A stretch of DNA of 64,000 nucleotides from Rhodoblastus acidophilus (lineage in GTDB: Bacteria; Pseudomonadota; Alphaproteobacteria; Rhizobiales; Beijerinckiaceae), in NCBI RefSeq assembly GCF_900187365.1, contig NZ_FYDG01000014.1, positions 22,959 to 86,958 of the forward strand. The letters run 5' to 3'. The stretch's first letter is position 1, and each line of letters begins with the position of its first letter. Under the pieces are notes generated by a model. That model was not told the origin of the DNA and did not search any database. It was given only the letters and a program-made list of their open reading frames with translations. Shown one piece after another: positions 9,362-18,303 of this stretch. The position numbers and the translations under genes are program-made.

Positions 9362-9982
9362 ATGACCGCCTACGTATCGAGCTTGCTGATGATTGCAGGA
9401 CTCTACCTGATCGCGGTCGCCAGTCCCGGCCCGAATTTTTTCGTGATTGGCCAATTGTCGCTCAGCGGCCAAAGGCAGGCGGCGCTCGCGGCCGCCTGCG
9501 GAATATCCCTCGGGTCGATCATATGGGTGTTGCTTGCAATGGCGGGGGTTGCGGCCGTGCTTGCCAGTGCGGAGTGGCTCCACCTGGCGCTGCGGATCAC
9601 CGGGGCGGCCTATCTGATCTGGCTCGGCGCGAAGATGCTGCACGCCGCCGCCCGCCCCAAAGCGCAGATTGCTTATGACGCCGCCGCATTGGAGCCGATG
9701 CGCGCCTTCCGTAAGGGCGTTCTGACCAGCCTGACCAATCCCAAATCCGGGGTGTTCTGGACCAGCGCATTCGCGACGACGTTTCCGTCGAATGCGCCGA
9801 CGTGGATGTTTGCCGCCACTGCTTTGATGATCGCCGCCCTGTCGCTGGGATGGCATGTGGGACTGGCCGTGGCTTTCACCAACAAGGGCGTGCAGGGCGG
9901 ATATCGGCGGCTGCGTCGCGCAATCGATGCTGCTTGCGGGGTCGTGCTGGTGGGGTTTGGCGTTCTCCTGGCAAAAAGATGA
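9362..9982 (+). CDS. LysE/RhtB-family amino-acid exporter
   Basis: A 206-residue protein with about six membrane segments. The N-terminal AVASPGPNFFVIGQLSLSG is the hallmark of the family, as is AAYLIWLGAKML near residue 85 and the PKSGVFWTSAF motif near residue 125. Members export amino acids such as lysine, threonine or homoserine lactone-like compounds. The specific substrate cannot be predicted. ATG is preceded by AATGGGG. The gene stands alone; a LysR-type regulator, often found beside lysE, is not intact here. Confidence 0.9.
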   Translation: MTAYVSSLLMIAGLYLIAVASPGPNFFVIGQLSLSGQRQAALAAACGISLGSIIWVLLAMAGVAAVLASAEWLHLALRITGAAYLIWLGAKMLHAAARPKAQIAYDAAALEPMRAFRKGVLTSLTNPKSGVFWTSAFATTFPSNAPTWMFAATALMIAALSLGWHVGLAVAFTNKGVQGGYRRLRRAIDAACGVVLVGFGVLLAKR

Positions 9983-10261
9983 CGGTCAACGTGGCGCCCC
10001 GCCCGCAAGAGGTTTGTATCCCTCCGGCCGCAGCGCAACCGCCCGCGCTGGCCCAGCGACCGTCAATCCACTCCTATGAACCGCGGTCAAGGGTGCGGGT
10101 CAAACCGCCCGCGCCGGCGCCCTCGCGCAGGTTCAATCGTTCGGCAGCGAGGAGACGGGACCAGACCCGGATGACGCCGACCACCATCTGATCGCTCATC
10201 GGGTATTTACGGCCACAGGTGGGGCCGGGACTTCTCCGAGCCTCCGCCGCGCGGCCGAGAG

Positions 10262-10657
10262 CTACCGCTTTTGCCGCGCGTCAAATTCAGCGCGGGCCGC
10301 CTCGATACGGCGCAAATTTTCTTCCGCCCACCGCCACACGCCGCAAAAGGCCGCGCCGAGGCTGAGGCCCAGATCGGTCAGCCGGTACTCGACGCGGGGC
10401 GGGACGACCGGGAAGACCGTGCGCACCACCAGTCCATCGCGCTCCATCTGGCGAAGGGTCTGCGTCAGCATCTTCTGGCTGACATCCGGAACCAGCCGGC
10501 TGATCTGGGTGAAGCGCAATTCGCTGTGATCGGCGAGCACCTCAAGAACGAGCATGGTCCACTTGTCCGCGACGCGTCCGATCACCTCCGTCACGAGCGC
10601 ATCGACGGCGGGATCGCTCTCCGGCCAGGGTTTTACGGGGACAGGAGGTTGTTTCAT
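10262..10657 (-). CDS. HxlR-family transcriptional regulator
   Basis: A 131-residue winged-helix protein. ADKWTMLVLEVLADHSELRFTQI and PDVSQKMLTQTLRQMERDGLV are the family core, and PPRVEYRLTDLG forms the wing. The conserved N-terminal Cys of redox-sensing members is not present (DPAVDALVTEVIGRV is found instead), so a simple thiol switch is unlikely. It is divergent from an SDR gene 102 bases away, the classic arrangement for a HxlR repressor controlling an oxidoreductase. ATG is preceded by ACAGGAGG on the minus strand. Confidence 0.9.
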   Translation of the reverse strand: MKQPPVPVKPWPESDPAVDALVTEVIGRVADKWTMLVLEVLADHSELRFTQISRLVPDVSQKMLTQTLRQMERDGLVVRTVFPVVPPRVEYRLTDLGLSLGAAFCGVWRWAEENLRRIEAARAEFDARQKR

Positions 10658-10676
10658 ATGACGCTCTCTTTTTGGT

Positions 10677-10735
10677 TAGTATAATTCTTTTGGGTGCCTT
10701 CTTTCAAGACGACGATAACGGCGAATAAAATACTA
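10677..10735. promoter_or_regulatory. TAGTAT...ATACTA inverted pair in the HxlR/SDR divergent promoter
   Basis: TAGTAT at 10677-10682 and its complement ATACTA at 10730-10735 flank the divergent intergenic region. HxlR-type regulators commonly bind AT-rich half-sites of TACT/AGTA character, so these are candidate operator halves. This is an inference from position and symmetry. Confidence 0.35.
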
Positions 10736-10759
10736 TCAGTTGTTCAAAGGAGAGCCGTT

Positions 10760-11506
10760 ATGAAAATGCAGGGAAACACCATCCTCATCACCGGCGGCGG
10801 ATCGGGCATTGGCGAAGCGTTGGCGCACCGCCTTCATGATCTGGGCAATCGTGTGCTGATCGCCGGGCGCCGTCTTCAGGCGCTCAAAGCGGCGGCCGCC
10901 GGCCGCAATCAGATCGTGCCGCTCGAACTCGACGCCGACGATCCCCAGGCGGTCGAGGCCTTCGCCCGCCAAGTGATCGCCGATAATCCCGCTCTGAACG
11001 TGCTCGTCAACAATGCCGGAATCATGCGGATGGAGGCGCTGGACCGGCGACGCGATCTCGGCAACGCCGAAGCCACCATCCGCACCAACCTTCTGGGGCC
11101 GATCCGGCTGACCAACGCCTTCATCGACCATCTGGTGAACCAGCCCGACGCCGCGATCATCAACTGCACCTCGGGGCTGGCCTTCGTGCCGCTTGTGGCG
11201 ACGCCAACCTATTCGGCGACCAAGGCGGCGCTGCACTCCTATACGGTGTCCCTGCGCGAAGCCCTCAAAGGCAAGGTCGAGGTGATCGAATTGGCGCCGC
11301 CCGCGGTGCAGACGGGACTGACGCCCGGCCAGGAGACCCGCGAGGGTTACATGCCGCTTGCGGATTTTGCGGATGAAACCCTCTCGATCCTGAGCGCCCA
11401 GCCGACGCCGCCCGAAATACTGGTCAAACGCGTCGGCTTCCTGCGCTTCGCCGAGAGCGAAGGTCGTTTCGCGGAGACGCTGGCGGCGCTCAACCCAAAG
11501 GGATAG
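10760..11506 (+). CDS. SDR oxidoreductase (DltE-like)
   Basis: A 248-residue classical short-chain dehydrogenase. The NAD(P)-binding TGGGSGIG motif is near residue 11, NNAG near residue 87, and the catalytic Ser plus YSATK (YxxxK) follow. An annotation could extend it to 10694, but AAAGGAGAG just before the ATG at 10760, and the family N-terminus MKMQGNTILITGGG, support the shorter form. The C-terminal half resembles DltE-type SDRs. The substrate is unknown. Expression is probably governed by the divergent HxlR regulator. Confidence 0.85.
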   Translation: MKMQGNTILITGGGSGIGEALAHRLHDLGNRVLIAGRRLQALKAAAAGRNQIVPLELDADDPQAVEAFARQVIADNPALNVLVNNAGIMRMEALDRRRDLGNAEATIRTNLLGPIRLTNAFIDHLVNQPDAAIINCTSGLAFVPLVATPTYSATKAALHSYTVSLREALKGKVEVIELAPPAVQTGLTPGQETREGYMPLADFADETLSILSAQPTPPEILVKRVGFLRFAESEGRFAETLAALNPKG

Positions 11507-11554
11507 ACGGGGCCGCAGGCCCTCGCGGCCTTGTTGTCGCGGCGGCGGCGGACG

Positions 11555-12238
11555 TCACTGTTTGCCTGCCGCCCCGCCATAGCCGTGCAAAAACGCGTCC
11601 ACGGCCTCTCGCGCCGAGCGCTCGATTTCCTTCAAGTCTCCCGGTTCCGCCACGCAGAACAAGACAGCCTTCGCATATCCGCCCTGGCTGAGTTGCAGGA
11701 AATGAACCGCCATCGTTTGCGGATCGGATGCGCGAAGGCGTCCGGCGTCCATCTGCCGCTGCATGTAGGCGGCGACCTTTGCGGCGCCGCATTGTGGCCC
11801 CGCCTCGTAAAAGGTGCGGCCGATTTCCGGATGTTTCGCCGCCGCGCCGATCACCATGCGCATATGCGCGACATGCTCGGCGCTGCACAGGCGCAGCATC
11901 ATGCTGGTCGCCGTGCGGTAAAGGACTTCGGCGATGTCGTCGTCGTCATGGTCGAACTGGAACAATTGTTCGGCTTGCCGACGCCGGTCATCGCGGATGA
12001 GCGCCTGGAAAAGGGTGACCTTGGAATCGAAATAGACGTAAAGCGTGCCTTTGGAAACGCCTGCGACCCGGGCGATGTCGTTCATTGAGGCGCCGTCGAA
12101 GCCGTCCGCGAGAAACACCGCGCGGGCGCCGTCGAGAATTTGACGCATCTTGGCGTCGTTGGTCTTGGCGACCTTCGAATGGGCGACAGCGCCGTCGTCC
12201 GTCGAAGCGTCTTTCTTCTCCATCGTTTTTACATTCAT
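11555..12238 (-). CDS. TetR/AcrR-family repressor of the EmrAB-type pump
   Basis: A 227-residue protein. The N-terminal DNA-binding domain has ILDGARAVFLADGFDGASM and IARVAGVSKGTLYVYF, the standard TetR helix-turn-helix. The rest is a helical ligand domain. It is divergent from the emrA-type gene, with a GAAC-C-GTTC palindrome between them, so it is likely the local repressor, released when a pump substrate binds. The start is 12238 (MNVK) or 12223 (MEKK); neither has a strong ribosome-binding site. Confidence 0.88.
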   Translation of the reverse strand: MNVKTMEKKDASTDDGAVAHSKVAKTNDAKMRQILDGARAVFLADGFDGASMNDIARVAGVSKGTLYVYFDSKVTLFQALIRDDRRRQAEQLFQFDHDDDDIAEVLYRTATSMMLRLCSAEHVAHMRMVIGAAAKHPEIGRTFYEAGPQCGAAKVAAYMQRQMDAGRLRASDPQTMAVHFLQLSQGGYAKAVLFCVAEPGDLKEIERSAREAVDAFLHGYGGAAGKQ

Positions 12239-12320
12239 TTCCCGCCCAAGAGCCTCCGCCGCCTAGAAACCATAATGTCGCGAAGTGGCGCAAGAGCCCG
12301 GCCGCGTCGATCGTTGCGTA

Positions 12321-12342
12321 TTGACCGAACCGTTCAGTTCAA
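12321..12342. promoter_or_regulatory. candidate TetR operator with GAAC-C-GTTC core
   Basis: The core GAACCGTTC (12327-12335) is a perfect inverted repeat around one base, flanked by TTGA and TCAA that are also symmetric. It lies between the divergent TetR gene and the pump operon, 53 bases before the emrA-type ATG. Confidence 0.45.
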
Positions 12343-12394
12343 TCATATAGCGAAGCAGAGGGCAATCAGCTGGACAAGGTCTGCCGACGTGACA

Positions 12395-13552
12395 ATGAAC
12401 GAGCCCGTGCGCCTGTTGCGCGAAAACACCGATGAACCGGTCGAGCCGGTGTTCGAGCGCGCCGCGCCTGGCGCCCGGCCGCCGCAATCGCCGCCCGTCA
12501 CCACGCGTAAAAACAAGCAAACATCGCGCAAGTCGCTTCTGATTGGGGCCGCCTTGCTCGCGGCGCTGGGCGCGGGCTATGCCGGACTGAGATATTATCA
12601 GGTCGGCCGCTTCATCGTTTCGACTGACGACGCCTATGTGCGCACGGACCTCGCGGTCTTGGCGCCGAAAGTCCCTGGTTACGTCGATCAGGTGCTGGTG
12701 ACCGACAATGACCACGTCAAGGCCGGGCAGGTTCTCGTGCGGCTGGACGCCGGGGATTACGATCTCGCCGTCGTCGCCGCCGCGCAGAAGGTTTCCTCGC
12801 AAGATGCGACAATCGCCCGCGTGAAGACGCAGATCGACGCGCAGCAAGCGGCGATCGCGCAGGCGCGCGCGCAGGTGACGGCGGCCAAGGCCGACTCCGC
12901 CCGCGCCGAGTCCGAGTTCGCGCGCGCCAAATCCCTGGTCGCCAACGCTTTCGCCAGCCGCCAGCGCCTTGAGCAGGCCGAGGCCGACCGCGACCGCGCG
13001 GCGGCGTCGGTTGTCGGCGCCGAGGCGGCGGCGGCGGGCGCGCTGGCCAATCTCGCCGTGTTGCACGCGCAACAGGGCGAAGCCGAACGGCTGCGCGCCG
13101 AGCTGGTCACGGCCAAGGCCCGCGCCGAGCGCGACCTCTCCTTCGCGGTGGTGAAGGCGCCGTTCGATGGCGTGGTCGGCAATCGCGCGGCGCAGCCGGG
13201 GCAATATGTGCAGACGGGAACGCGGCTGATGGCGCTGGCGCCGGATGCGGGCTTCTATGTCGAGGGCAATTTCAAGGAAACCCAGCTCGCGCACATGAAA
13301 CCCGGCCAGAAGGTCGAGGCGCGCGTCGACGCCTATGGCGGCCGCGTCTTCGCCGGCGAGGTGCAGAGCCTGGCGCCGGCCTCGGGCGCGGATTACTCGC
13401 TGCTGCCGCCGGAGAATGCGACGGGCAATTTCACCAAGATCATCCAGCGCTTTCCAGTGCGCATCCGGCTGCCGGCCGAAGCTCAGCCGCTGATGCGCTC
13501 GGGCATGTCGGTGATCGTCGATGTCGACACGCGCGAAGCCGAGACGAAATGA
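12395..13552 (+). CDS. emrA: EmrA/HlyD-family periplasmic adaptor of a multidrug pump
   Basis: A 385-residue membrane-fusion protein from ATG 12395. It has a cytoplasmic tail, one membrane segment (SLLIGAALLAALGAGYAGL), then STDDAYVRTDLAVLAPKVPGY, the EmrA signature, a long Ala/Arg/Gln-rich coiled coil (residues about 125-230), and a lipoyl/beta-barrel part (VKAPFDGVVGNRAAQPGQYV). It links the inner-membrane exporter EmrB to an outer-membrane channel, which is not encoded here. Its stop overlaps the emrB start by ATGA. The frame is open upstream to 12140, but the family N-terminus argues for 12395. Confidence 0.92.
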   Translation: MNEPVRLLRENTDEPVEPVFERAAPGARPPQSPPVTTRKNKQTSRKSLLIGAALLAALGAGYAGLRYYQVGRFIVSTDDAYVRTDLAVLAPKVPGYVDQVLVTDNDHVKAGQVLVRLDAGDYDLAVVAAAQKVSSQDATIARVKTQIDAQQAAIAQARAQVTAAKADSARAESEFARAKSLVANAFASRQRLEQAEADRDRAAASVVGAEAAAAGALANLAVLHAQQGEAERLRAELVTAKARAERDLSFAVVKAPFDGVVGNRAAQPGQYVQTGTRLMALAPDAGFYVEGNFKETQLAHMKPGQKVEARVDAYGGRVFAGEVQSLAPASGADYSLLPPENATGNFTKIIQRFPVRIRLPAEAQPLMRSGMSVIVDVDTREAETK

Positions 13553-15096
13553 GCGCGGCTGAACCGGAATACTCGACACGCCGCCTCGTGGCCTTCCTGG
13601 CCATGGTGTTCGGCATGTTCATGGCGATTCTCGACATCCAGATCGTCTCCGCCTCGCTATCGGAGATTCAGGCCGGGCTTTCCGCCAGCCCCGAGGAGGT
13701 CGCCTGGGTGCAGACCAGCTATCTGGTCGCCGAGGTCGTGATGATCCCGCTGTCGGGCTTCCTGTCGCGCGCGTTCTCGACGCGGATCATGTTCACGCTG
13801 TCCTGCGCCGGCTTCACCCTGATGAGCCTGCTCTGCGCCACGGCGACGAGCATCGAGCAGATGATCGTCTATCGCGCTTTGCAAGGGTTTGTCGGCGGCG
13901 GCATGATCCCCACCGTGTTCGCCTCCGCCTACACGATCTTTCCGCGCTCGAAAATGCCGATGGTGGCGCCGTTGATCGGGCTTGTGGCGACACTCGCGCC
14001 GACCATCGGCCCGACGGCGGGCGGCTACCTGACGGACCTGTTTTCCTGGCATTGGCTGTTCCTGATCAACGTCCTGCCCGGAATTTGCGTCACGTCCGCA
14101 AGCTGGCTGCTGGTCGATTTTGACAAGCCCGACTTGAAATTGCTGGAGAATTTCGACTGGGCGGGCCTCGCCGCCATGGCGCTGTTTCTCGGCGCGCTGG
14201 AATATTTGCTTGAAGAGGGGCCGACGAAGAACTGGTTCGACGAGGAAGCCATCGTGTGGGCCGCAGTCGGCTCGTCGCTCGGCTGCGTCGCGTTCTTCTG
14301 GCGGGCCTTCACCGCGAAAAATCCGATCGTGGACCTGACCTGTTTCCGGGATCGCAATTTCTGGACGGGCTCGCTGGCTTCATTCGTGATGGGCATCGGC
14401 CTTTACGGCCTGACCTATCTCTACCCGGTCTATCTTGCGCGCGTGCGCGGCGATTCCGCGCTTCAGATCGGCGCGACCATGTTCGTCACCGGCTTGTGCC
14501 AGTTCATCGCGGCGCCGATCGTCGGCCGGCTGATGACGCGCTTTGACCCGCGCATCCTGATTGTCTGCGGCTTTGCGGGCTTTTCCTATGGCGCGTGGCT
14601 GGCGACCTTCATCACCAAGGATTGGGCCTTCGGCGAGCTGTTGATCCCGCAAATCTTTCGCGGCTTCTCGTTGATGCTGTGCATGGTGCCGATCAACAAT
14701 CTCGCGCTCGGCACCATGCCGCCCGCGCGAATGAAGAACGCGTCCGGCCTGTTCAACGTCACGCGCAATCTCGGCGGCGCGGTCGGGCTCGCGATGATCA
14801 ACACGATGATCAACAAGCGGCTCGACCTGCATCTGCAGCGCATGCACGAGACGGTGCGCTGGGGCCGCTTCCGCGCCGAGGAAACGCTCGCCAACCTGAC
14901 GGGCGCCTTTGCGAGCCATGGCTCCGACGCCGCGCGCGCCGCGACAAAGCAACTGGCGCTGATCGTGCGTCGCGACGCGACCGTGCTGGCCATGTCCGAC
15001 GTCTTTTTGTTCGTGGCCGTCCTGTCGCTTTCCGTCATCGCCGTCGCGCCGTTGATGCGGCGTCCGGCAGGGCCGCGGCCAAGCGGTGGGCATTAG
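13549..15096 (+). CDS. emrB: EmrB/QacA DHA2-type MFS drug exporter
   Basis: A 515-residue protein with 14 predicted membrane segments. LDIQIVSASLSEIQAGL in the first helix and QTSYLVAEVVMIPLSGFLSR are DHA2 signatures. ALQGFVGGGMIPTVF is the antiporter motif region. It exports hydrophobic compounds using the proton gradient together with the EmrA-type adaptor. Translation is coupled by a 4-base overlap. The C-terminal loop before the last helix is long and charged, as usual in EmrB. Confidence 0.93.
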   Translation: MSAAEPEYSTRRLVAFLAMVFGMFMAILDIQIVSASLSEIQAGLSASPEEVAWVQTSYLVAEVVMIPLSGFLSRAFSTRIMFTLSCAGFTLMSLLCATATSIEQMIVYRALQGFVGGGMIPTVFASAYTIFPRSKMPMVAPLIGLVATLAPTIGPTAGGYLTDLFSWHWLFLINVLPGICVTSASWLLVDFDKPDLKLLENFDWAGLAAMALFLGALEYLLEEGPTKNWFDEEAIVWAAVGSSLGCVAFFWRAFTAKNPIVDLTCFRDRNFWTGSLASFVMGIGLYGLTYLYPVYLARVRGDSALQIGATMFVTGLCQFIAAPIVGRLMTRFDPRILIVCGFAGFSYGAWLATFITKDWAFGELLIPQIFRGFSLMLCMVPINNLALGTMPPARMKNASGLFNVTRNLGGAVGLAMINTMINKRLDLHLQRMHETVRWGRFRAEETLANLTGAFASHGSDAARAATKQLALIVRRDATVLAMSDVFLFVAVLSLSVIAVAPLMRRPAGPRPSGGH

Positions 15097-15156
15097 CGCG
15101 ACCGGCGACGGGAGCTTTGGAGCACGTCGCGTGCGATGCGTTGGCCCCCTTTGGCT

Positions 15157-15495
15157 TCCTCACGCACCTATGGCGACGGAACCCTGCAAACGGATTGGGA
15201 AGACAATATCGGCAAGCTGCGCGGCGCCAATCTCAAGGGCAAGAAGATCGCCTTGTTCGGCACGGACGACCAGCAGAACTATCCCACCTCTTTCCTCGAC
15301 GCGATGGGCATTCTCTACGACGAGGTTTCGGCTTTGGGCGCCCATGTCGTCGGCTTCACCGACACCGCGGGTTTCGACGACATCGAGTCTACGGCCGAAC
15401 GCGATGGCTGGTTCGTCGGCCTCGCCCTCGATCTCGACACCCAATCCGGAATGACCGAGAAAAGAGTCACGGCATGGCTGAATCAATTGCTCTGA
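15157..15495 (+). pseudogene. flavodoxin, N-terminally truncated remnant
   Basis: About 112 residues match the second two-thirds of a long-chain flavodoxin: TYGDGTLQTDWEDNIG (FMN 50s loop), GKKIALFGTDDQQNYPTSF (90s loop) and WFVGLALDLDTQSG near the end. The first about 45 residues, including the phosphate-binding T/S-rich loop, are absent and upstream sequence has no matching frame. It cannot make a normal flavodoxin. Long-chain flavodoxins often serve nitrogenase or replace ferredoxin under low iron, so a link to the neighbouring haem/iron island is possible. Confidence 0.75.
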
Positions 15496-15549
15496 TCGCA
15501 GAAGTTATCGAAGCGCAGCCGTTCGCGCTGGCGACCGCCGCTGAGTGAC

Positions 15550-16185
15550 TTAAGTCCCGCGCGCCGGCGTTGGTCGCGCGGGGTCGTAAGCCGAATACAC
15601 CTGACGCACGCTCGCCGCGTCGCTGGCCAGGCGCAGCAGCAAGCCGGCGAGATCGGCGCAGGAAATCAACCCATGCGCGGTCTCGTCGTCAACCAGCACG
15701 GCGCTCCCGGTCGGCTCCGACTCGACCAGACCGCCAGGGCGAACCAGCGTCCAATCGAGGTTTTGGGCGATAATGTAATCTTCCGCGCGAGTCTTCGCCG
15801 CGAGCACGTCGCCGATGGCGGCGAGCAGACGCGGCGAAGCGTGGCGGCGTGAACCGCCACAGCCGAGCGAGGTCACGACGATCAGGCGTCTCACCTCCGC
15901 GGCGAGGCAGGCGTCGGCGACATGGCGCAGGCCCAGATCTTCAACGGTCAACTCGCCGCGCCCGCCCAGCGTCGACATCACCACGCCGGGCCGCACTTGC
16001 GTCACCGCCGCAATGGTCGCTTCGCGCGACAGCACATCGCAGCACACGATTTCATCCGCCGCCGCAACGCGCGCGGGATCGCGCGCGGCGGCGATCACTC
16101 GCCAGCCCGCCTCTCGCGCGAGAACAGCGAGATGCGCGCCGGTGCGGCCCGTGGCGCCGAAGATCAGCATGCGTTTTTGTTTCAT
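15550..16185 (-). CDS. NAD(P)H-binding atypical SDR, likely anaerobilin reductase (ChuY-like)
   Basis: A 211-residue Rossmann protein: MLIFGATGRTGAHLAVLAREAGW at the N-terminus is the atypical-SDR dinucleotide motif also seen in biliverdin-IXbeta/flavin reductases. It lacks the classical YxxxK. It overlaps the hutW stop by 4 bases (ATGA) and is the last gene of the hutX-hutW unit, matching the chuW-chuX-chuY set of enteric bacteria, where ChuY reduces the anaerobilin made by ChuW. The role is therefore inferred from fold plus position. A longer frame upstream is only an overlap with hutW. Confidence 0.65.
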   Translation of the reverse strand: MKQKRMLIFGATGRTGAHLAVLAREAGWRVIAAARDPARVAAADEIVCCDVLSREATIAAVTQVRPGVVMSTLGGRGELTVEDLGLRHVADACLAAEVRRLIVVTSLGCGGSRRHASPRLLAAIGDVLAAKTRAEDYIIAQNLDWTLVRPGGLVESEPTGSAVLVDDETAHGLISCADLAGLLLRLASDAASVRQVYSAYDPARPTPARGT

Positions 16186-17543
16186 GCGGCGCGCCTCCCC
16201 CGCGCGTGTTCGCAAGCTGTCGCCAAGCCCTGCGCCAGCGTCGTCATCCAGAAATCGCCGGCGATTGTCGTGCGCAGGAGGCCGCCGTCCAGCGCGATCA
16301 GGCCGACCTCGCGCCAGGCGCCGAGCAGCGGCGCCGCGGCGTCGACAAAGCCGGGCCGCCGCCTCTCGACGGCGACGAGATCGAGTTGGCCGCTCTCCAG
16401 CGACGCCGCGATCAGCGCGTCGGCTGCGTGAACGGGTGGCAGATCGCCCATGCGGCCGATGGCGGACCGCCCCGTCTCGACGGCCCGCGCCCAAGCGTCC
16501 AAATCCGTCTCCATCGACCAGCTCGACCCGAAGCCACCGCCGCCCGCGCCCGGTCCGAAGGCGAGGCAGGCGGCGTCCGTCTTCACCAGCCGGTTGTAGA
16601 GGCTGCGCTCGCGCGGGGTGCGCGCCACATGGGCCTGCGACAGCCGCGTCCAGCCCTGTTCGGCGAAGAAGGCGCGCGCGGCGGCGTAGGCGTGCGCCTG
16701 GTCGGCGAGCGTCGGAACCGGAAGCGTCTTGCCGGCGGCGATCGCCTGCGCCAGCGGCCCGTTCGGGTGAACGCCCAGCGCGTAATAATCGAGGCCGTCG
16801 AGCCCCAGCGCCGCCGCGGTCTCGATGTCCGCGCGCCACACCTCCTCCGTTTGGCCGGGCAGGCCGTAGATGAGGTCGATCACCACCGCCGCGCGGCCGC
16901 GCGCGACGAGACCGGAGATGGCTTCGACAAGCTGCGCGCCGTCGAGCTTGCGGCCAAGACGGCGACGCACGCGTGTGTCGAAAGATTGCACGCCGAGCGA
17001 GATGCGGTTGACGCCAGCGTCCAGCGCCGCGTCGATCTTGGCGTCATCGAAGCCGAACATGCGGCCTTCCAGCGTGATCTCGCAATCCGCCGCCAGCGGC
17101 AGCCGCGTCTTCAAGGCGCCGACCAGAAGGGCGATCTCGGACGCGGTCAGGGCGGTCGGCGTGCCGCCGCCGATATAGACGGCGGACAGCGGCGGCCCCT
17201 CGGCGACCATGGGCAGCGCCGCCGCGCGGTCGAGATCGACGACCATCAAATCGGCGTAGCGCCGCGTCCGCGCGCGGTCATAGCTGTTGCGGTAGAAGCC
17301 GCAAAACAGGCAGCGGCTGACGCAGAAGGGAACATGGACATAGGCCACGGCCGCGGTTTTCGGGCGCGGCGTGGCTTCGAGCCGGGCGACGCGCGCCCCG
17401 AGATCCGCGTCTGCGACGGCGCGCAGACCGCGCCAGGGCATCATCGCGCTGCGCCGCGCGAAGGCGTGGGTGAGCGCCGGACCCGTGCGCGCGGGAAGGA
17501 ACGGCGCCAGCGGGTCGTTCGTCGCCATTTCCGGCGCGATCAT
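16182..17543 (-). CDS. hutW: HutW/ChuW-type radical SAM methyltransferase (anaerobic haem degradation)
   Basis: A 453-residue HemN-like radical SAM protein. The cluster motif is CVSRCLFCGFY (CX3CX2C, then a Gly-Phe), followed by YIGGGTPTAL (SAM binding), GVNRISLGVQSF and DLIYGLPGQT. The acceptor-side end differs from true coproporphyrinogen oxidase, and it sits directly after hutX (adjacent, no gap), as in haem-use operons. ChuW opens the haem ring without oxygen, releasing iron and forming an anaerobilin. A ChuY-like reductase gene follows. Confidence 0.85.
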   Translation of the reverse strand: MIAPEMATNDPLAPFLPARTGPALTHAFARRSAMMPWRGLRAVADADLGARVARLEATPRPKTAAVAYVHVPFCVSRCLFCGFYRNSYDRARTRRYADLMVVDLDRAAALPMVAEGPPLSAVYIGGGTPTALTASEIALLVGALKTRLPLAADCEITLEGRMFGFDDAKIDAALDAGVNRISLGVQSFDTRVRRRLGRKLDGAQLVEAISGLVARGRAAVVIDLIYGLPGQTEEVWRADIETAAALGLDGLDYYALGVHPNGPLAQAIAAGKTLPVPTLADQAHAYAAARAFFAEQGWTRLSQAHVARTPRERSLYNRLVKTDAACLAFGPGAGGGGFGSSWSMETDLDAWARAVETGRSAIGRMGDLPPVHAADALIAASLESGQLDLVAVERRRPGFVDAAAPLLGAWREVGLIALDGGLLRTTIAGDFWMTTLAQGLATACEHARGRRAA

Positions 17544-18101
17544 TCACGCCTCCCCCGCAACGGCGGCGGCGCCGCACAGCCGCGCTTCGAGGGCGTCGAA
17601 GCGGCGCAGCTGGTCGGGGATGAGGCGGCGTTCGGCGTCGCGTCCGACAAAAATCTTGAACATGCCCTCGCCCTCGATGTCGTAGAACTGGATCGAGCGC
17701 GTCTCCGCGCGCATGAACGGGCGGCGGACGAAGGCGATGTCGGCGCATCGGCTGGCCGAAATATGGCCGCCGAGCGGTCCGGGGCCATGGAGGTTGAAGA
17801 AACCATGGCCGAACCGGCCCGGCGGAATCGTCGCCTTCACTTCGACGATGGCGTTGACGGTGTGCAACAGGAACAGCACCTCGCCCCAGCCGCTGACATC
17901 GGCCATCGCCTGTTCGAAGGCCGTCCCCGGCGCCCACCGGCACAGCGTGTCCGGCAGCAGGCGAAGGACGTCGGCCGGGGTCATCCCGTGTTCTCGCGCG
18001 ACCTGTTCGACGGCCAGCATGGAATCCTCGATCAGACGCGTGGCGATCTCCCTGCGCTTGTGTCCATTCGGACGCGGATTCGCGTTTTCAACAGCCGCCA
18101 T
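17544..18101 (-). CDS. hutX: HutX/ChuX-family cytoplasmic haem carrier
   Basis: A 185-residue protein. GMTPADVLRLLPDTLCRWAP, WGEVLFLLHTVNAIVEVKATIP and GRFGHGFFNLHG are the characteristic HutX segments. HutX binds haem after import and hands it to the degrading enzyme. The gene ends one base before hutW starts. A strong Irr-type iron box lies 135 bases upstream of the start, so this carrier and hutW probably have their own iron-responsive promoter inside the larger haem cluster. Confidence 0.88.
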   Translation of the reverse strand: MAAVENANPRPNGHKRREIATRLIEDSMLAVEQVAREHGMTPADVLRLLPDTLCRWAPGTAFEQAMADVSGWGEVLFLLHTVNAIVEVKATIPPGRFGHGFFNLHGPGPLGGHISASRCADIAFVRRPFMRAETRSIQFYDIEGEGMFKIFVGRDAERRLIPDQLRRFDALEARLCGAAAVAGEA

Positions 18102-18235
18102 GACGACTCCCCTTCATTCTTGCGTTTTCTTGAGAAGCAGACCGGTGGCGGGCGAGAGCGAAAATGCGGCTGGCTGCGCGGTCGAGGAGAACAGGCTAGC
18201 AGCGCCGCCGATCCGCGCCAACAAACATGGGCCGC

Positions 18236-18252
18236 TTTAGAACGTTTCTACG
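18236..18252. promoter_or_regulatory. Irr-type iron control element upstream of hutX
   Basis: TTTAGAACGTTTCTACG matches the alphaproteobacterial iron control element TTTAGAA-N3-TTCTAAA at 12 of 14 fixed positions. It lies between hutX2 and hutX, in front of the minus-strand hutX-hutW-chuY unit. Confidence 0.7.
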
Positions 18253-18303
18253 ATTCGATAGGCCTTGGCCTCGGTCCATGCTTCCGAAGCGGATGAGCGG
18301 GAG

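Noticed and set aside
15474..15548. 24-codon frame MAESIALIAEVIEAQPFALA... resembling the start of XdhC-type proteins
   Set aside because: It overlaps the flavodoxin remnant, is too short, and only a few residues match; probably chance.
16182..17543. Call as oxygen-independent coproporphyrinogen oxidase HemN
   Set aside because: Adjacency to hutX and a ChuY-like gene and the diverged C-terminal half favour HutW/ChuW.
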